Below are positions 9,587-21,035 of a DNA stretch of 64,000 nt, one piece after another. The stretch comes from Ochromonas danica (Eukaryota; Sar; Chrysophyceae; Chromulinales; Chromulinaceae). The DNA is taken from the NCBI GenBank assembly GCA_015146655.1, contig VKHL01000040.1, forward strand, positions 1 through 64,000, read 5' to 3'. The position numbers and the translations under genes are program-made. The notes under the pieces were generated by a model that worked only from the letters and a program-made list of their open reading frames with translations, was not told the DNA's origin and made no database searches. Position 1 is the first letter of the stretch, and every line of letters begins with the position of its first letter.

Positions 9587-12500
9587 ATGGATTTGGATGT
9601 TGGTGGTGACTCTTTGATACGACCAAGCATTCGAGAGGCCGTAGATAGTCTTCAATGGCTCGAAGCGGAAGGGCAGCAGCACCTTGACAATCTGCGCCAA
9701 AAACAGCGGGAGAGGCGACTCCCAACAGCCTCTAAAACCAGCCATATAGACAGTGAAAACCAGGAACGATGCCTCATCTGCACATTGCCTCTTGGTAGTT
9801 GTCAGCACGATGAGGCATGGTTGGCTGCGCACGAAGAAGAAGCCTTCGCTTCGAAGCACCATCATGAGCTGGCGAAGGAGATCGATGACATGCTTGATGT
9901 TATTAAGTTTGTACCCATTGACTTCTCGACCCTGCCTCCTGTGGAAGATATCGACTTGGATCACATGCAATGGCAACCGTTGGAGGAGGAGTTGGTTGAC
10001 AAGATCGGCAGCAGCAATGTCAAGCTGTTCATCCCTGACCGCAGGTTAGTCAAGCACTTGGCTCTTTGTCTTTTCTCGCATGCACACCTCAATCTTGCTT
10101 GTGTGTCAGAGCATGGCACAGTGCGACGTTATTGGAGGATAACTATCTCGTAGTTTTTGGGGGTCTTCGGAGCGCTGTTGATCTGCCGCAGCCTTTCACT
10201 GCCATCTCGCCAGAAGTTGACATTGAAATTCTGAGTGATGTCCGCGTGTATGATGTAGCATATCGCAGTTGGAAAGGAGTGATTACTGGAAGTGCTTCCT
10301 CCCCTTGTGGCCGCTATGGTCACTGCGCAGCCGCACTTTCTCACTGCCGCCTTTGGATCTTCGGTGGAAGAGGAGCGAATAACCAGTTGCTGCAAGATAT
10401 GTGGATCTTCCATCTTACAAGTTCTTGCTGGGAGAAGATTGAAATGGCACCATCTGCTCCACTGCCAAGTCCAAGATTTCATGCTGGTTGTGTTTCAATT
10501 CGGTCGAGAGAAGGAGGTGAAGAGACGGAGATTGTTTATTTGTTTGGAGGAACGGATGGTCTTGATGCTTTGGATGACTTGTGGCTCTGTCATCTGCCTG
10601 TCGTAGAAGCGTCTACTTCCATTGTTGGTATTGATCGTCTCGCTGGTATTTACTGGAGCCGAGGTGTGGCTGGAGGGATTGGTCCAGGAGGCAAGTATGG
10701 TCATCAGTTGGTCTATAGTGCTCTTACCCAGTCCATCTACCTTACTGGAGGCTGCTCCTTATCACCTCGCAGCGAGGTAATCAGTAACACCAACTCTGTG
10801 GAAGAGAACATTCAACTTATGCATCTCAGTCGCACCTTGCAAAGTCGCTATCAAACAGAAAGCGATGTGGCTGTTGTTGGAAGCGCCGCCCTTCATCAGC
10901 ACATTCGAGATATGCCCTCAACAGTGAGTGAGTTTTCTTCGAGAGGACAGTCTATGGATAGGTTGGCGAGCATTTACAGAGAAGCTTCGGATCTCACAGC
11001 CACTATTCACATGGGCGAGCAGGATGCGCGCAGAGCTGAGCTGGAACTTGTAGATGCCTACAAACAAGCTCAAGCCAGGCTGTACTATAAGCAACGCCAT
11101 CGCAATCACGCCACTGGCAAGAAGGCATCTTTCATGGTTACCTACCGCTTGCAGTTGCAATCAGCTGGCGGGCTCTTGTGGCAAATGCTTGGCCCGGGAA
11201 CAGCAGCCGCACAGACTTTCCCCAAAATATCTGGACAACTTCCCACTGATAGAATGTTTCATGGAGCAGCTTGCATTGGTTCTTTTCTGTTTATTATGGG
11301 AGGAAGCTATCCTTCGAGTCTCTTCTTGAAACACGTTGACGAAATTAGTGAATTGGTCGCCGAACAGCAGTACACTCCTCTGGAGGTTTATGTCTTAGAC
11401 TTGCAAACACTCTCTTGGCGGCACTACAAACCCACCAACAGTCTCTCACTGTATCAAGATTTGCTTAAGCTGGCTGAAAAGGACGTCATCAATGCTCGGC
11501 TGGCGATGCAGAGGGAGAAAATGACTGCCAAGTCACTCGGAGTTGCAGGAGATCAGCGCACTAAAGAAGAGGCACTAGCTGAAGCTTTCTATCATGTTTG
11601 TCTTTGGAGGAGAGATCGACTATTCCACTCTATTCGACAGGCGCACAGTGCCGATGAGAATGATTGCCAATCGGAAGACGATCGAAAAGCAATCCAAAAT
11701 AGACTTCGAGACTACATCTACAAGACGCAAGGAGCTCTTGACAATCAACTGATGCTGGACGACAAGTCAGCCTTGGTGATATCTCCATACTCGCGATTGG
11801 GATGCACTGTAACTGCTGTTAGACAGCGAGTCGTGGTTGTCGGTGGCTTTCCTCCTGCGGCTAAGGAGGAAGAAGGTTCTTCAGATCAACATAAGCGAGA
11901 CTTGTTGAGCAGTGTCTACAGAAAGCAGAAGCGTGCAAATGCTTTCAAATACCGCGCGATGGTTCTCGACGTTGAGCAAGAGATGGAGAGGCGGCGCAGG
12001 ATGGAAGAGGAGCATTATGCCAAGCTTGAAGTTGAACGCCACCGAATCGAAGCTGAAACCAACATGGAACAGCTTCTTTCGGCTCATGAATTGCGAGAGT
12101 TCATTGTACAAGAGCGTCGAAATCAAGAGCGAGAATTGGCTTTGATGGCCAAGATGGATGTAAGCAAACTCTTTCGCCTAAGAGTTTTGGTTCGTTGTTG
12201 ACTGTTTTCCTTTTTCTTCTTTGCTAAGTATTTGAGCTCTTTGCCTCCGTTATCACGGCCTGGGGCCGTGCGATTGGTAAAAGCCAATCGACACACTCTC
12301 TGGCTCAGCTGGGATCGCATCTACCGAGATACCCGTAATCGTTTAGTCTCTGAGGAAGATGTTGTGTACTTTCTCTATCTTAAAGTAGGATTTGAGAACA
12401 TTCGTTTTGGAAGTAGAGTGCTGGTATTGCCTTCTGAGCTCGATAGTCAAATGCCCCAATCGTCCACTCTCGGACTTGGACTGGGGCTGGGATTGCATAT

Positions 12501-13790
12501 TTTTGCTGACGACTTGGTTTCTCCCTCTAAGAGCAAAAGTCGCAAGAAGAACAAACGGCAGAAGCAGTTGGCCGACAAGAACAGTCTGATGAATCTCTTC
12601 ATGATCTTTGACGACAATCACCGGAGGTTTCCAGGCGAAATAGTCAAAATTTGGTAAGTATGACTTAGCTTCAATTCTTTGCTGTTATCTGGTCTAATAG
12701 GATTGAATATGGAATCTGTGATAGGGGAGAAGGCAGCTTTGATGTGAAATTTGACGATGGATCCTTCGAAAGTCGTGTGCCTCGTCATCGAATACGTGTG
12801 TCTCCTCCATCACCAGTCTTGGGAATGTCGCATAAAAGCCCTGGGAGCCTTAGTATGACAGATGGCAGTGTCCTTACGGAGCCGCTGGACGATGACACTT
12901 TCTCTCAAACGACGGCCACTCCAACTTTAAGCTCCCATAGTCGCACCTTGGGCAGTTATGGTAGACGTTTGCAGGAGAGGCAGCGCAGAAGGCAGGAAGC
13001 TGTCGAGGCTCTTCGTGAAAGGTTCTGCAAACCAGTGTTACTATTCACGGATAACCGGCTTGCCAACTTGTCGTTAACAGCAAAACAGAGCCAGCAGTTG
13101 CAGATTGAGCCCAAAGCGCATCCTTACTACCGCCTCCTCCTGTCACCTGCAAATAGTGCAACAGAAAGCTCTCAGCGATCATCGTTGGAGAACTGTAACG
13201 TCCTGTCGATCAATGACGGTTCGGTCAAGTCAGAAGATCTTCGTATTGAACGTGCTATCACTACCTTTGCCCACGCATCCCTGCAGTCCGTGTCAAGCCA
13301 GAATAGCAGCCGTTCATCATCCGTGAGGGAAGATAAAAGCAGTCAGATCAGCGGTCAAGCTAAACATATTCCGACGGTGCAGGTGGGGGATGACTGGCGC
13401 CTTGTATATATTGGCACAGATAATAGTTATGCTTGCAGCAATCTGATTCCAGATCATATTCTCGAGCAGGAAAATGGGCTGAAAGTTCCCGTAATCGCTT
13501 GCCTGCAAACATTGGGCTTGGATTATCCGCATTATGAACGAAGTCAGTTAAGTAATCCTCGCGCTTTCTTCACGCTGTCTGTTGGAGAACATGAAGCGAA
13601 GAATGCCAACGGAGAGGATGCGTCGTCATCGCTGAACATTGACGGCGAGGCTCCCACTTCCCTTCCATTGTCAATGTCTCGTACCAAGAGAGATATCATT
13701 ACAGCTGTTCTTGCAGACCAGCAAGTGATTCACATCGAGCGGAGAGCACAGACTTACTCAGCAGAAGGTGTTGGCGATCAGTTTCTCTGA
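9587..13790 (+). CDS. Kelch-repeat protein with coiled coil and Tudor-like C-terminus, 1340 aa
   Basis: Exons 9587-10044, 10110-12159, 12229-12653 and 12701-13790 join in phase. Residues 62-80 hold a CLICTLPLGSC..H cluster that could bind zinc. At least six kelch-type blades follow; examples are AWHSATLLEDNYLVVFGG, YGHCAAALSHCRLWIFGG, PRFHAGCV..VYLFGGTDG, YGHQLVYS..IYLTGG, MFHGAACIGSFLFIMGG and GCTVTAVRQRVVVVGG. Long helical inserts interrupt the propeller. A charged coiled coil ends the second exon (EQEMERRRRMEEEHYAKLEVER). The last exon contains ICDRGEGSFDVKFDDGSFES, a Tudor/Agenet-like strand pattern, then a Ser-rich tail. Kelch propellers bind proteins and Tudor-like folds bind methylated partners, so a scaffold role is likely. 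I know no named orthologue with this order. Confidence 0.8.
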
Positions 13791-14549
13791 CAGGGAAAGC
13801 CCAGCCGCTGTGCAGATAGTTTAGCAGTCTTAAGATGCCGCGGTTAGTATCGTCACCTTCTGTGTTGATGGGCAGCTTCTTGGTCACTTCCAAGTAAGAA
13901 AAGAGAAGAAGTTTGATCTGCCGCCAAGAAGAGTGTTGGCCTTTGAGTCATTACTACGAAATGACTTCGCATAGCATGGTCTACATTCTCTTCATGTTTT
14001 GCTCGAAATTGTACTGCTCCGGGTGTTTTCCCGTAGTCATCGATCAACTCACTCCTCTGTCATTATCTTTGAAATGCTGTTAATTCAAGACTTGTTGTAT
14101 ACGAGTAGAGTGAGATGATTGTGTGGGGAAAAGCCACTGGCACCGATTGACACACAAGTCAAAATTAAGTTACAAGCGATATAACTCTAATTTCTCCCGT
14201 CCCAGAGGCTATTATATCAGCGATGAAAGTGATCAAAGGGGCTAATGCAACAAATCGTCAGCATTAGTAGTAAGCAGCAATACCACAAGAAATAGCAGGC
14301 ATTGCATCAAAAAGTCATGACAAATGCTCAGTAAAGTAGTTATCACCACATAAAAACAAATTACCGTACTGGCCATACTGTAGAATGTCTATATATAACC
14401 CTTTATATATATGTCGTATATATTTACCACCAAAGCAACCCCTTCTAATTGCTTCATAGAACAAGAATAGTCTTTGATTGATCTGCTGGGCCAAAGCACC
14501 AAAGACAGATCGGCAAAGGGTGAAAGAAAAATCGATCAGGAAAGGTGAT
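13791..14549. other. Intergenic, convergent 3' ends
   Basis: AT-rich DNA between the converging kelch gene and receiver-like gene. It has ATATAT runs around 14390-14420. Two minus-strand open frames (13699-13893 and 13853-14047) overlap the kelch stop; no motif or splice logic supports them as genes. Confidence 0.45.
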
Positions 14550-15337
14550 TTACGGATTCCCTTCAGTGGAAGCATAGTCATTGAGTACGGACAGTAGATC
14601 ATCGTCGTAATCAATCAACTCGTCGCAGGCAATGGCGGACAGTTCCTCCAGAGAAGGTGTTTCCCTATCCACATCCAACGCTGCAGCACGTGTCGCAGGA
14701 AAGAACTGCTCTTGAGAGTCAGTGACTGCGGAAGATGGTTGATAGGCATCGAGACTGAGATTGTCCAGCATGGAAACCTCCAAATCTGCGAGAAAGGGTC
14801 TTCTGGCTTCGCGAAGAAGCTCTTCATAGCTGGGGACTGAACCAACTGTGGGGGTCGCAGCGGTTGATGAAGAGGTAGAGTGCATGCAGATGGACTCATA
14901 GAGCTCGCGAGCAGTGAATGGCTTGACAATCAAGTCGTCGAAGAGCAGCTTGTTCAGATCGTTCCGAGTAGCGACAGATGATCCGCGATCCACGATCAAG
15001 ACAATGCGAGCGGGATAGCCCAGAGAGCGCAGGATGCGAGCGAATCCATTGGCATCCAAGTTCTTCAGGTTCTCTTTGACGAAAATGCAGGAGAAGGATT
15101 GGTAGGCGATCAGTTCCAGTGCGGAGAATGCATTGTGCGTGACATAAAAAGCGCACGCCAAGTCGCTGGGCAGGTGCGGCCCAAGGCAGTGCTCCAAGCA
15201 ATCCGCGCTCGACTTCTCCTCAACACCGCCTTCCACGTCTAAAGCAAGCAACAGGTCAGGTCAGACAGTTCTTGTTTGTATTGGTTAGACAGTTTGCTGC
15301 AGAGCTTACACAATATTTTCAAATGGTCAGTATCCAT
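14550..15337 (-). CDS. Pseudo-receiver (CheY-like) domain protein, 238 aa
   Basis: Exon 1 (15310-15337) encodes MDTDHLKIL plus one base. It splices with GTAAGC..TTTAG to exon 2 (14550-15238), giving HLKILYVEGGVEEKSS, the first strand of a response-regulator receiver. Strand 3 is CIFVKENLKNLDANG, matching the LVLMDxxMPxMDG loop. The domain closes with LLFDDLIVKPFTARELYESI, retaining the conserved Lys-Pro (K115) and alpha-5. The two acidic residues after strand 1 are Gly-Gly (13-14), and the phosphoacceptor Asp slot is K64, so phosphotransfer is not expected. The C-terminal half is acidic and disordered and ends in short LSxLxDY-like segments. Receiver folds without Asp act as protein-protein modules, as in plant clock pseudo-response regulators. 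No kinase or output domain is visible. Confidence 0.72.
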
Positions 15338-15840
15338 GACGACGACGAACAGTCAGCTGCAAGAGAGAATAACAGAAGACCGCAGGATCCAAGGCCAGAG
15401 AGATCTCAAATCAACGCGAAGCACTCACTGACGAGGAGGTAGTAGTCCACTGTGGTGCAGATGTCAGTGTGAAAAGTGAGGTGTCTTGTGTGAAGTGTTG
15501 CTGTCGGAGATCGCGAGGAAGAGGAAACTGTGAAGTGCTCCTATACATGCGGTCTCAAAAACGCGCTTCACAAGAAACGCGCGTTGTTCCAGCACAAGAG
15601 AGCGAATCAACGAACCTTTCTTGTCAGTGTTGTGAGAGAGAGTACAGCAGCGGAGACGAGTGGTCAATGGTGACGAATCCTTGAGGCAGACTCACACGAT
15701 GACAACAATTAGAAAGTGAGGAGGAGGATGGCTGCTGTACAACACCTCCCCACCGCTCAATCTGTGCACGTGAGCGATAGATGAGAGAGAGTGCACTAAT
15801 AGCATCGTTGACAGGATGCAACATACGACTAGTGCTCCAT
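15338..15840. other. Intergenic, left flank of the inverted arm
   Basis: No supported gene. A plus-strand frame at 15469-15684 is Cys/Arg/Ser-rich without splice or family support. The segment likely holds the promoter of the receiver-like gene and ends where the 805-bp arm begins. Confidence 0.4.
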
Positions 15841-16222
15841 CTCCATCCTGCAGACTATCCAAGAGCGCTTGAAGGTCTTGGAGGAACGGAGAACCGTGCC
15901 CATTGCCAAGGGGTATCTTCAGTTGCCTCTAGACGAGGTCTGGTCGACCTATCATCTCCCAGGCAACTGCTCTGATAATCCCTCTATCCGTCCACAAGAC
16001 TGTCGCTTTGCTCATCCTTGGCTTGCGGATGACATCGACCCATGGGCAGACCCTCGCCTTCTCACGGCGACGGAGTATTTTGATTTGAGGATTTCTCAGC
16101 TAGCTCAGAAGGGAATATACTTCTTCGTGCTGCCAGTTCTCGTGCTCATCGTGTTTCAATTGTTTTTCAGACGAACTCGAAGCAGCGCGAAAGACAAGAG
16201 CCAGCAGAAAGAGCGGGCATAA
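15841..16222 (+). pseudogene. Sulfatase C-terminal fragment
   Basis: It reads [20 protein letters not shown] through the C-terminal membrane segment to QQKERA and a TAA at 16220-16222, identical to the last ~126 codons of the intact sulfatase gene ending at 24051. There is no start, sulfatase signature or upstream exon. The fragment begins exactly at the edge of the inverted arm, so it is a by-product of the rearrangement. It probably still supplies a 3' flank but no protein. Confidence 0.9.
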
Positions 16223-16645
16223 TGGACATCTCAGTAGTTTTGAGAGTGTTGATTCTGATTTTGTAAGTGAAGGAATAGTCCAGCTTTGGCAAGTGTTCCA
16301 ATTAGCAGAGGGGAAAGAGAAAAGCCATTGCCATGGAACTAGCCACAGTTAAGCCTTTACCATCACAGTCAGTCAGGTCAGACAAGACGATGGGCAGCAT
16401 CATCCTACGCCAGAAAACAGATGAGGAGTGCAGAAACAGGACAGCATAGTCTACGTATTATCTGCAAGGACAGGCAGATGATACTGTAGGTAAGGAGGGA
16501 AAGGGAAAGAAAGCCTTGGCCATGGCGGATCATATGGTCTGCTGTCTGTCTACTTGGAAAAGTTGCTGAACTCGTAGCCTGTGGGCTGATGAGCTCCTCC
16601 GGCAGCACGCAGCTTCTGGATGATGAGCTCCTCTGTCAGCTCCTC
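15841..16645 (+). repeat. Left arm of an 805-bp inverted repeat
   Basis: Every landmark pairs with the complement of 23628-24432 at a constant coordinate sum of 40273: the sulfatase TAA, the spacer, and the coactosin TAG at 16550 against 23723. No indel is therefore needed over 805 bp, and only an isolated mismatch at the coactosin edge was noticed. The arm carries, tail to tail, a sulfatase 3' end (plus strand) and the 3' end of coactosin (minus strand). The arms bracket 6982 bp. Confidence 0.93.
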
Positions 16646-17160
16646 CTTACTCTCAATCTCGATGTCAATGTGGGCACCAGTCATGGCCAGCTTCATCGCG
16701 CCTTTGTGTCTGCCCATGCTTGCCCTGGCCATGACCGAGGCAGTGGTTGGCGAGTACTTCACGAAGATGTACTTCGGTCTTCTCGAAACAGTGTTTCCTC
16801 GATCATCCACGCCCACCACCTTGAAGGCTCCCCACACAAGCTCGTCCCCCAATTTGCTGAGGAATTCGGGCAGACCGCCGGCACCCTGTTCCTTGAACTA
16901 ACACAACACACTAATAAGCCACAGCAGCAGCGAAGACAATCACTGTCAGAGGTGGAGATACCTGGATGTTGTTCTTGTCAGAGGGGTTGTACCCACACGT
17001 TATCCAGCTGACCTCGGAGTTGTCGGAGGTGAGGCGCTGCCAGGCTTCGTTGACCTCGGAATCAATCTTCTGTGTTCATGCCAAAAAGAAAGAGTGGAGC
17101 AGTCAGACAACAAAGCAAAACAGAACAGCTCAATAGAGTAGTCCAGCTTACAGCAGTCAT
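16550..17160 (-). CDS. Coactosin-like F-actin-binding protein (ADF-H domain)
   Basis: Exons 17152-17160, 16962-17069 and 16550-16897 encode 154 residues, close to the roughly 142 of human COTL1 and Dictyostelium coactosin. The ATG exon is only three codons long (MTA), followed by KIDSEVNEAWQRLTSDNSEV, then GAGGLPEFLSKLGDELVW, and the F-actin-binding strand RPKYIFVKYSPTTASVMARA. The near-invariant ending ELTEELIIQKLRAAGGAHQP is present. Coactosins bind the side of F-actin and oppose capping. The last 96 bp of the gene lie within the left inverted arm, so the same C-terminal codons exist again at 23628-23723. Confidence 0.93.
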
Positions 17161-17731
17161 GAGAGAAGGGTCAGAGTCAGTGATAGTGTCAGAGTTGGTC
17201 TAATAGAGTCCCTGCCAGGGTCAGTGCGAGAGGATCTCACAGCAAAGCAGCAATTCCTCCGCACAGGGCAGTATCTTCCCAAGCCCAATCTGTGGGAAAA
17301 TAGCCTTTTACCACTCATCTGATAATTCTTCCCAAATTGCCTTCCATGGAATAGCGCTTTCCATGGAACCATCTCTGTCCATTTCTCTGTTCGAATGTAG
17401 TTAATTCTCTATCTAGTTCTCTAATCAAAAAGTTACCAAGGACATTATGATTCGAGTGGTTAGTGGTGTAAAATATGTTGTTCTGCAGAGTAGTGATGCT
17501 GTCTCGAGGGTAGCAGCAGGTGAGGCATTAGGGTTAGGGTCAGGAGGGCTTGCTGCTGACATCACGCATCAGCAGTCAGGGCGGCAGAACTGAAGCCTCG
17601 ACTAGAACGAACAATATGGTGTGCTTCTCTTCTTACTGGATGGACCATCTGGTAGAGCACTTCTACTTGGCTTAATCACTTTACCAGCATAGTCTAACAA
17701 TAGTCTAACAATAAAAGTCTACTAATCACAG
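17161..17731. other. Intergenic between coactosin and KATNIP-like gene
   Basis: No coding support. It contains a short interstitial TTAGGGTTAGGG-like motif at about 17528-17540 and imperfect GGTCAG repeats. It presumably holds the coactosin promoter and the KATNIP-like 3' flank. Confidence 0.45.
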
Positions 17732-20700
17732 TCACCGATAGTCACGAACAGACGTCATGGGACGATTGTAAACTTCTTTTCTCGATCTTTCGTCAGTTTG
17801 GGCAGTTCCACCACCACCTCCTCCTCCTCCTCCTCCTCCTCCTCCTCCTCCTCCACGGCGACCGCGATTACCTCTGCTTTTGCGAGAACCGCCAACTGGA
17901 GTAGTCATTGCCTCGGCCACTAGTTGGCCTTCATCGAAAAAGTCAATGCCTTCCTCCACTAAAGGAACACGATGACCTTCTCTCTCTAACAAATGTTCGT
18001 CATTCGAGAAGAGAATCGCCTGAGAAAGGTCCGGATGGTCGGCACTGCCCCAATCAAACCCACCAGAACGCTTGCTTGCTGTACCTTGTTCCAACTCTTC
18101 CAGCGAAGGAGACGCCAGTAAAGTGCCTCTGTAGACCAGGACATCGTCTACGAAGATGTCGATCTCCTTCGCTCCTCGCTGAGGAGTTTTCGCGTAATTC
18201 CAGATCTTAATGCACGAGATGGTCACTGCAAGATCGAAAAGGATGAAAATGGTGTTGCAAGTCATGGGATTGTTATCTACTCCAGAGGAAGACGGCATCA
18301 TGATGGCGCCTCTGCCTGTGTAGGCAGTCAACCACATGCATCGGTCAGCGTAAGTGTCGTTGACTGACTCGAGGAGGTTGTCCAACACTCTCGCATCGCC
18401 TCCCATTGTTTGAATCTCAGCGAGATCGTTTAAATCTCTATGGGCATTGAAGGACATCCAAAATTAAACAGCGCAGAACACTTGCAGAGTGAAGGCAAAG
18501 CAACCTGAACGGAACCGCTTGGATCTGGTCGGGAACCACATTGATGCGATGTCCCAGCTCATCGAACAGCTGCAATCCATTTAGCCCGATATAATAGCGA
18601 TCTCCGTAGTTGCTCCGAAGCTGGATCTTCACCATGGATCCTTTGGGCAACAGCTAGCAGAAAGAGCACAAAGTCAGCAAAACTAGGCGTAGCAACTGGA
18701 CTAGACAGGCTATCTAATCTAATCTACTGTACATAGCTTACTGGTGTTTCGTATTGCTGAGGAATCGAGCAGGTGCATTCGACAGGCGGCACTACAGGTT
18801 TTGACTGAATCCCCAGCAAGTCTTCGTTGCTGGCACTGCTCAGTTGCTCGATTGGTTTAGCGTCTCCTTCGTCTTCTTGGTCGCTGTTCTCTGCTACTTG
18901 CTGCAGAGAAGCAAATGTGGAAGACAAGGAAAGGTCAGGCCGACTGCGTGCCTTCAAGATGCTCTTCGTCGCCTGAGGCGGTCTCTCTCTGCCGCCGCTC
19001 AACGTGAGGAACTGCGAAAAGTCGAACTTGACCTGTCCAGGAGCTTTTCGAACAATTGATTCGCTCACCGCCGTGCCGTTGACAAATAAAAGGACATTCT
19101 TCACCCCAATGCAAGTGTCTTCCACATTGAAACTGGAATTATAGTTCCACACCTTGAGGCCTTTCAGAAAGCGTTCTCTGGGGAAGACAAAGCTGATCAC
19201 CAAGACCACGCCAGACACTGCTGGCTTGGAAATGAGGAACATGTTCTGAGGGTCTGCCGTGTGTCGAGGCTGCAGAACAATACGCTCCACCCCATCCAGT
19301 TGTAGAAGTTCTTCAACGCAATGCAAACGATCTTCTCGCAGTGTCGCCAAGAAAATGTCTGGCAAGGGTAGCTCCACTTCCTCCATGCGATCGTCAAGAG
19401 CTACCAAGCCTGTTAGCCCAATGACATACGGGTCTCCCCAATTGGATAGCAAAGCAATCTCCAGTTTTCGAACTAAGAGAGGAGGTTGACTGCGTACAAG
19501 GGCAGCAGTGGAAGGACGAATGCCTCCCGATGAAGATGGTGATGAGGACGATGAGAACGAGGATAAGCCAAGCATAGATGCCTGCAGAGTGCTGGGTCTC
19601 AGGGAGGCAGAGGTGGCTGGCCGAGTGTCCTGCTTCAAGAAGAGCTGCTGTGGCGGGGGATCATTCGTCAACGCCTTCTCTTGCAGGAAGACTCTCAGCA
19701 ACTCGTTGGAAGTTGACTCGGCGGCAGCGATTGCCTTGCCTTCTGCTTTGCTTTCTTGCTTTGCTTGTAGATAGGATTGAAAGACAGTGTCGTACTTCTC
19801 CACCAGCCGCAGAACAGCTTGATTTGTGGTGAACAGGATACACTCGCAGCAACTTTCATAATCCAAGATTGACACTCTGCCAGGCGCTCGTTGGATTTCT
19901 CCTTTGAAAATCATTACATCGTCCAAGCTGATCTCCACATATCGAGCGCCGCGATAAGAGTGGATGCGCGATTTGTTGTAATTCCAGATGCGCAGCATGG
20001 ACAAGGTGGTCGCCTCGTCGAACTCCAGCCAAATGTAGTGATTTGCTCCAGGTGTGTAAGGAGTCAGCCAAGCGTGAAGATCGTCGCAAGTGAGGTTGAC
20101 GCCGTCGATCAGGTTGTCCACTGTGCGCGGGTCGTCACTGTATTCGGGCAGAATGTTGATGTCCGGGGGGTCTGCCCACAGCTGACTGCCTGGGTGAGAT
20201 AAGCGCACCTGGTGGCCGGTGGCGTCGAAGACTTCAATCCCCTGTCGATATCAAACGATCATAAACACACAGAGAAGGCAAGGCAGAAGAGTGAAGGGAT
20301 TGGTTGACCTGCAAGCCGAGATAGTGCGGATCACCCCAAGTAGACAGAATGTTAATCTGCAGCAGTTTGCCCTTGGGTAGCTCTGGAATGAGAAAGGCTG
20401 TGCTTGAGACCATTTTGATCTTCCCGCTGACAGTCTCCATGGCCTCGCGCTGCTCCATCAGACGAGACAACGGCGGCGGGCGAATCTTCTTGTCCACAGG
20501 GACGTCAGGCTCGATGTTGACAAAGTGGACCCCGCCACTCGATGAGTCTTCGCCTAGATCATCCTGCAGCGAGCGACTGAGATTGTTCCGATTGAGTGAC
20601 GCCCAGAGGTCTGTGATCTGCGCGGACTTCTGCTTGCGACTGTGTTTCTCTCCACGAACTCGCTTGGTTTCGAGTGTGCGATGAAACCCAGCAGAGATTA

Positions 20701-20908
20701 GCTGAGTGGGCAGGGCGCGAGGTCGCAGGCGAGTGCGCAGGTCCCCAGCCAGCGGGTCGGTCTGCACAGTCAAATTGTGGTCGTCTGCGGGCACGATGGA
20801 CGAATAGACAGAAGAACTGTCCACGCGGAAGCGATTCCTGCCAGTCATCGCCACCCCAATATCACCAGTGGTGATGGGACGGATGCGATCTAAGGGGGGG
20901 TTCGACAT
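17732..20908 (-). CDS. KATNIP: KATNIP-like protein (katanin-interacting protein, DUF4457 repeats), 984 aa
   Basis: Exons 20309-20908, 18742-20241, 18505-18653 and 17732-18437 join in phase. Three DUF4457-type modules are seen, each opening with a variant of [32 protein letters not shown] near 190, [18 protein letters not shown] near 450, and [20 protein letters not shown] near 710. The hallmark [24 protein letters not shown] and [18 protein letters not shown] are nearly textbook KIAA0556/KATNIP. The human protein binds microtubules and katanin and localises to the ciliary base; loss causes Joubert syndrome. This copy is shorter than the human one (about 1618 aa). It ends in a long poly-Gly tract encoded by CTC repeats at about 17813-17853. 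The start is 127 bp from a divergent gene. Confidence 0.88.
17811..17855 (-). repeat. Trinucleotide tract coding for poly-Gly
   Basis: An almost pure CTC (GAG/GGA-frame) run on the plus strand encodes about 17 consecutive glycines near the C-terminus of the KATNIP-like protein, flanked by Arg-Gly-rich sequence (RGRRGG). The length is likely polymorphic. Confidence 0.85.
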
Positions 20909-21035
20909 GTCACCTCTATCCTTCACAAATAGCTCATAGCTGCTTGACAGTGAAGTTGTTGTTCAGGACTTCAAACGCGTTGTTGTTCAAGATGAAAACG
21001 CGTTGTTGAATGGGTGAAGGCGTTGTGTTGTGTCA

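Noticed and set aside
13699-14047. Two overlapping minus-strand frames at the kelch gene 3' end
   Set aside because: No splice junction joins them convincingly and no domain is seen.
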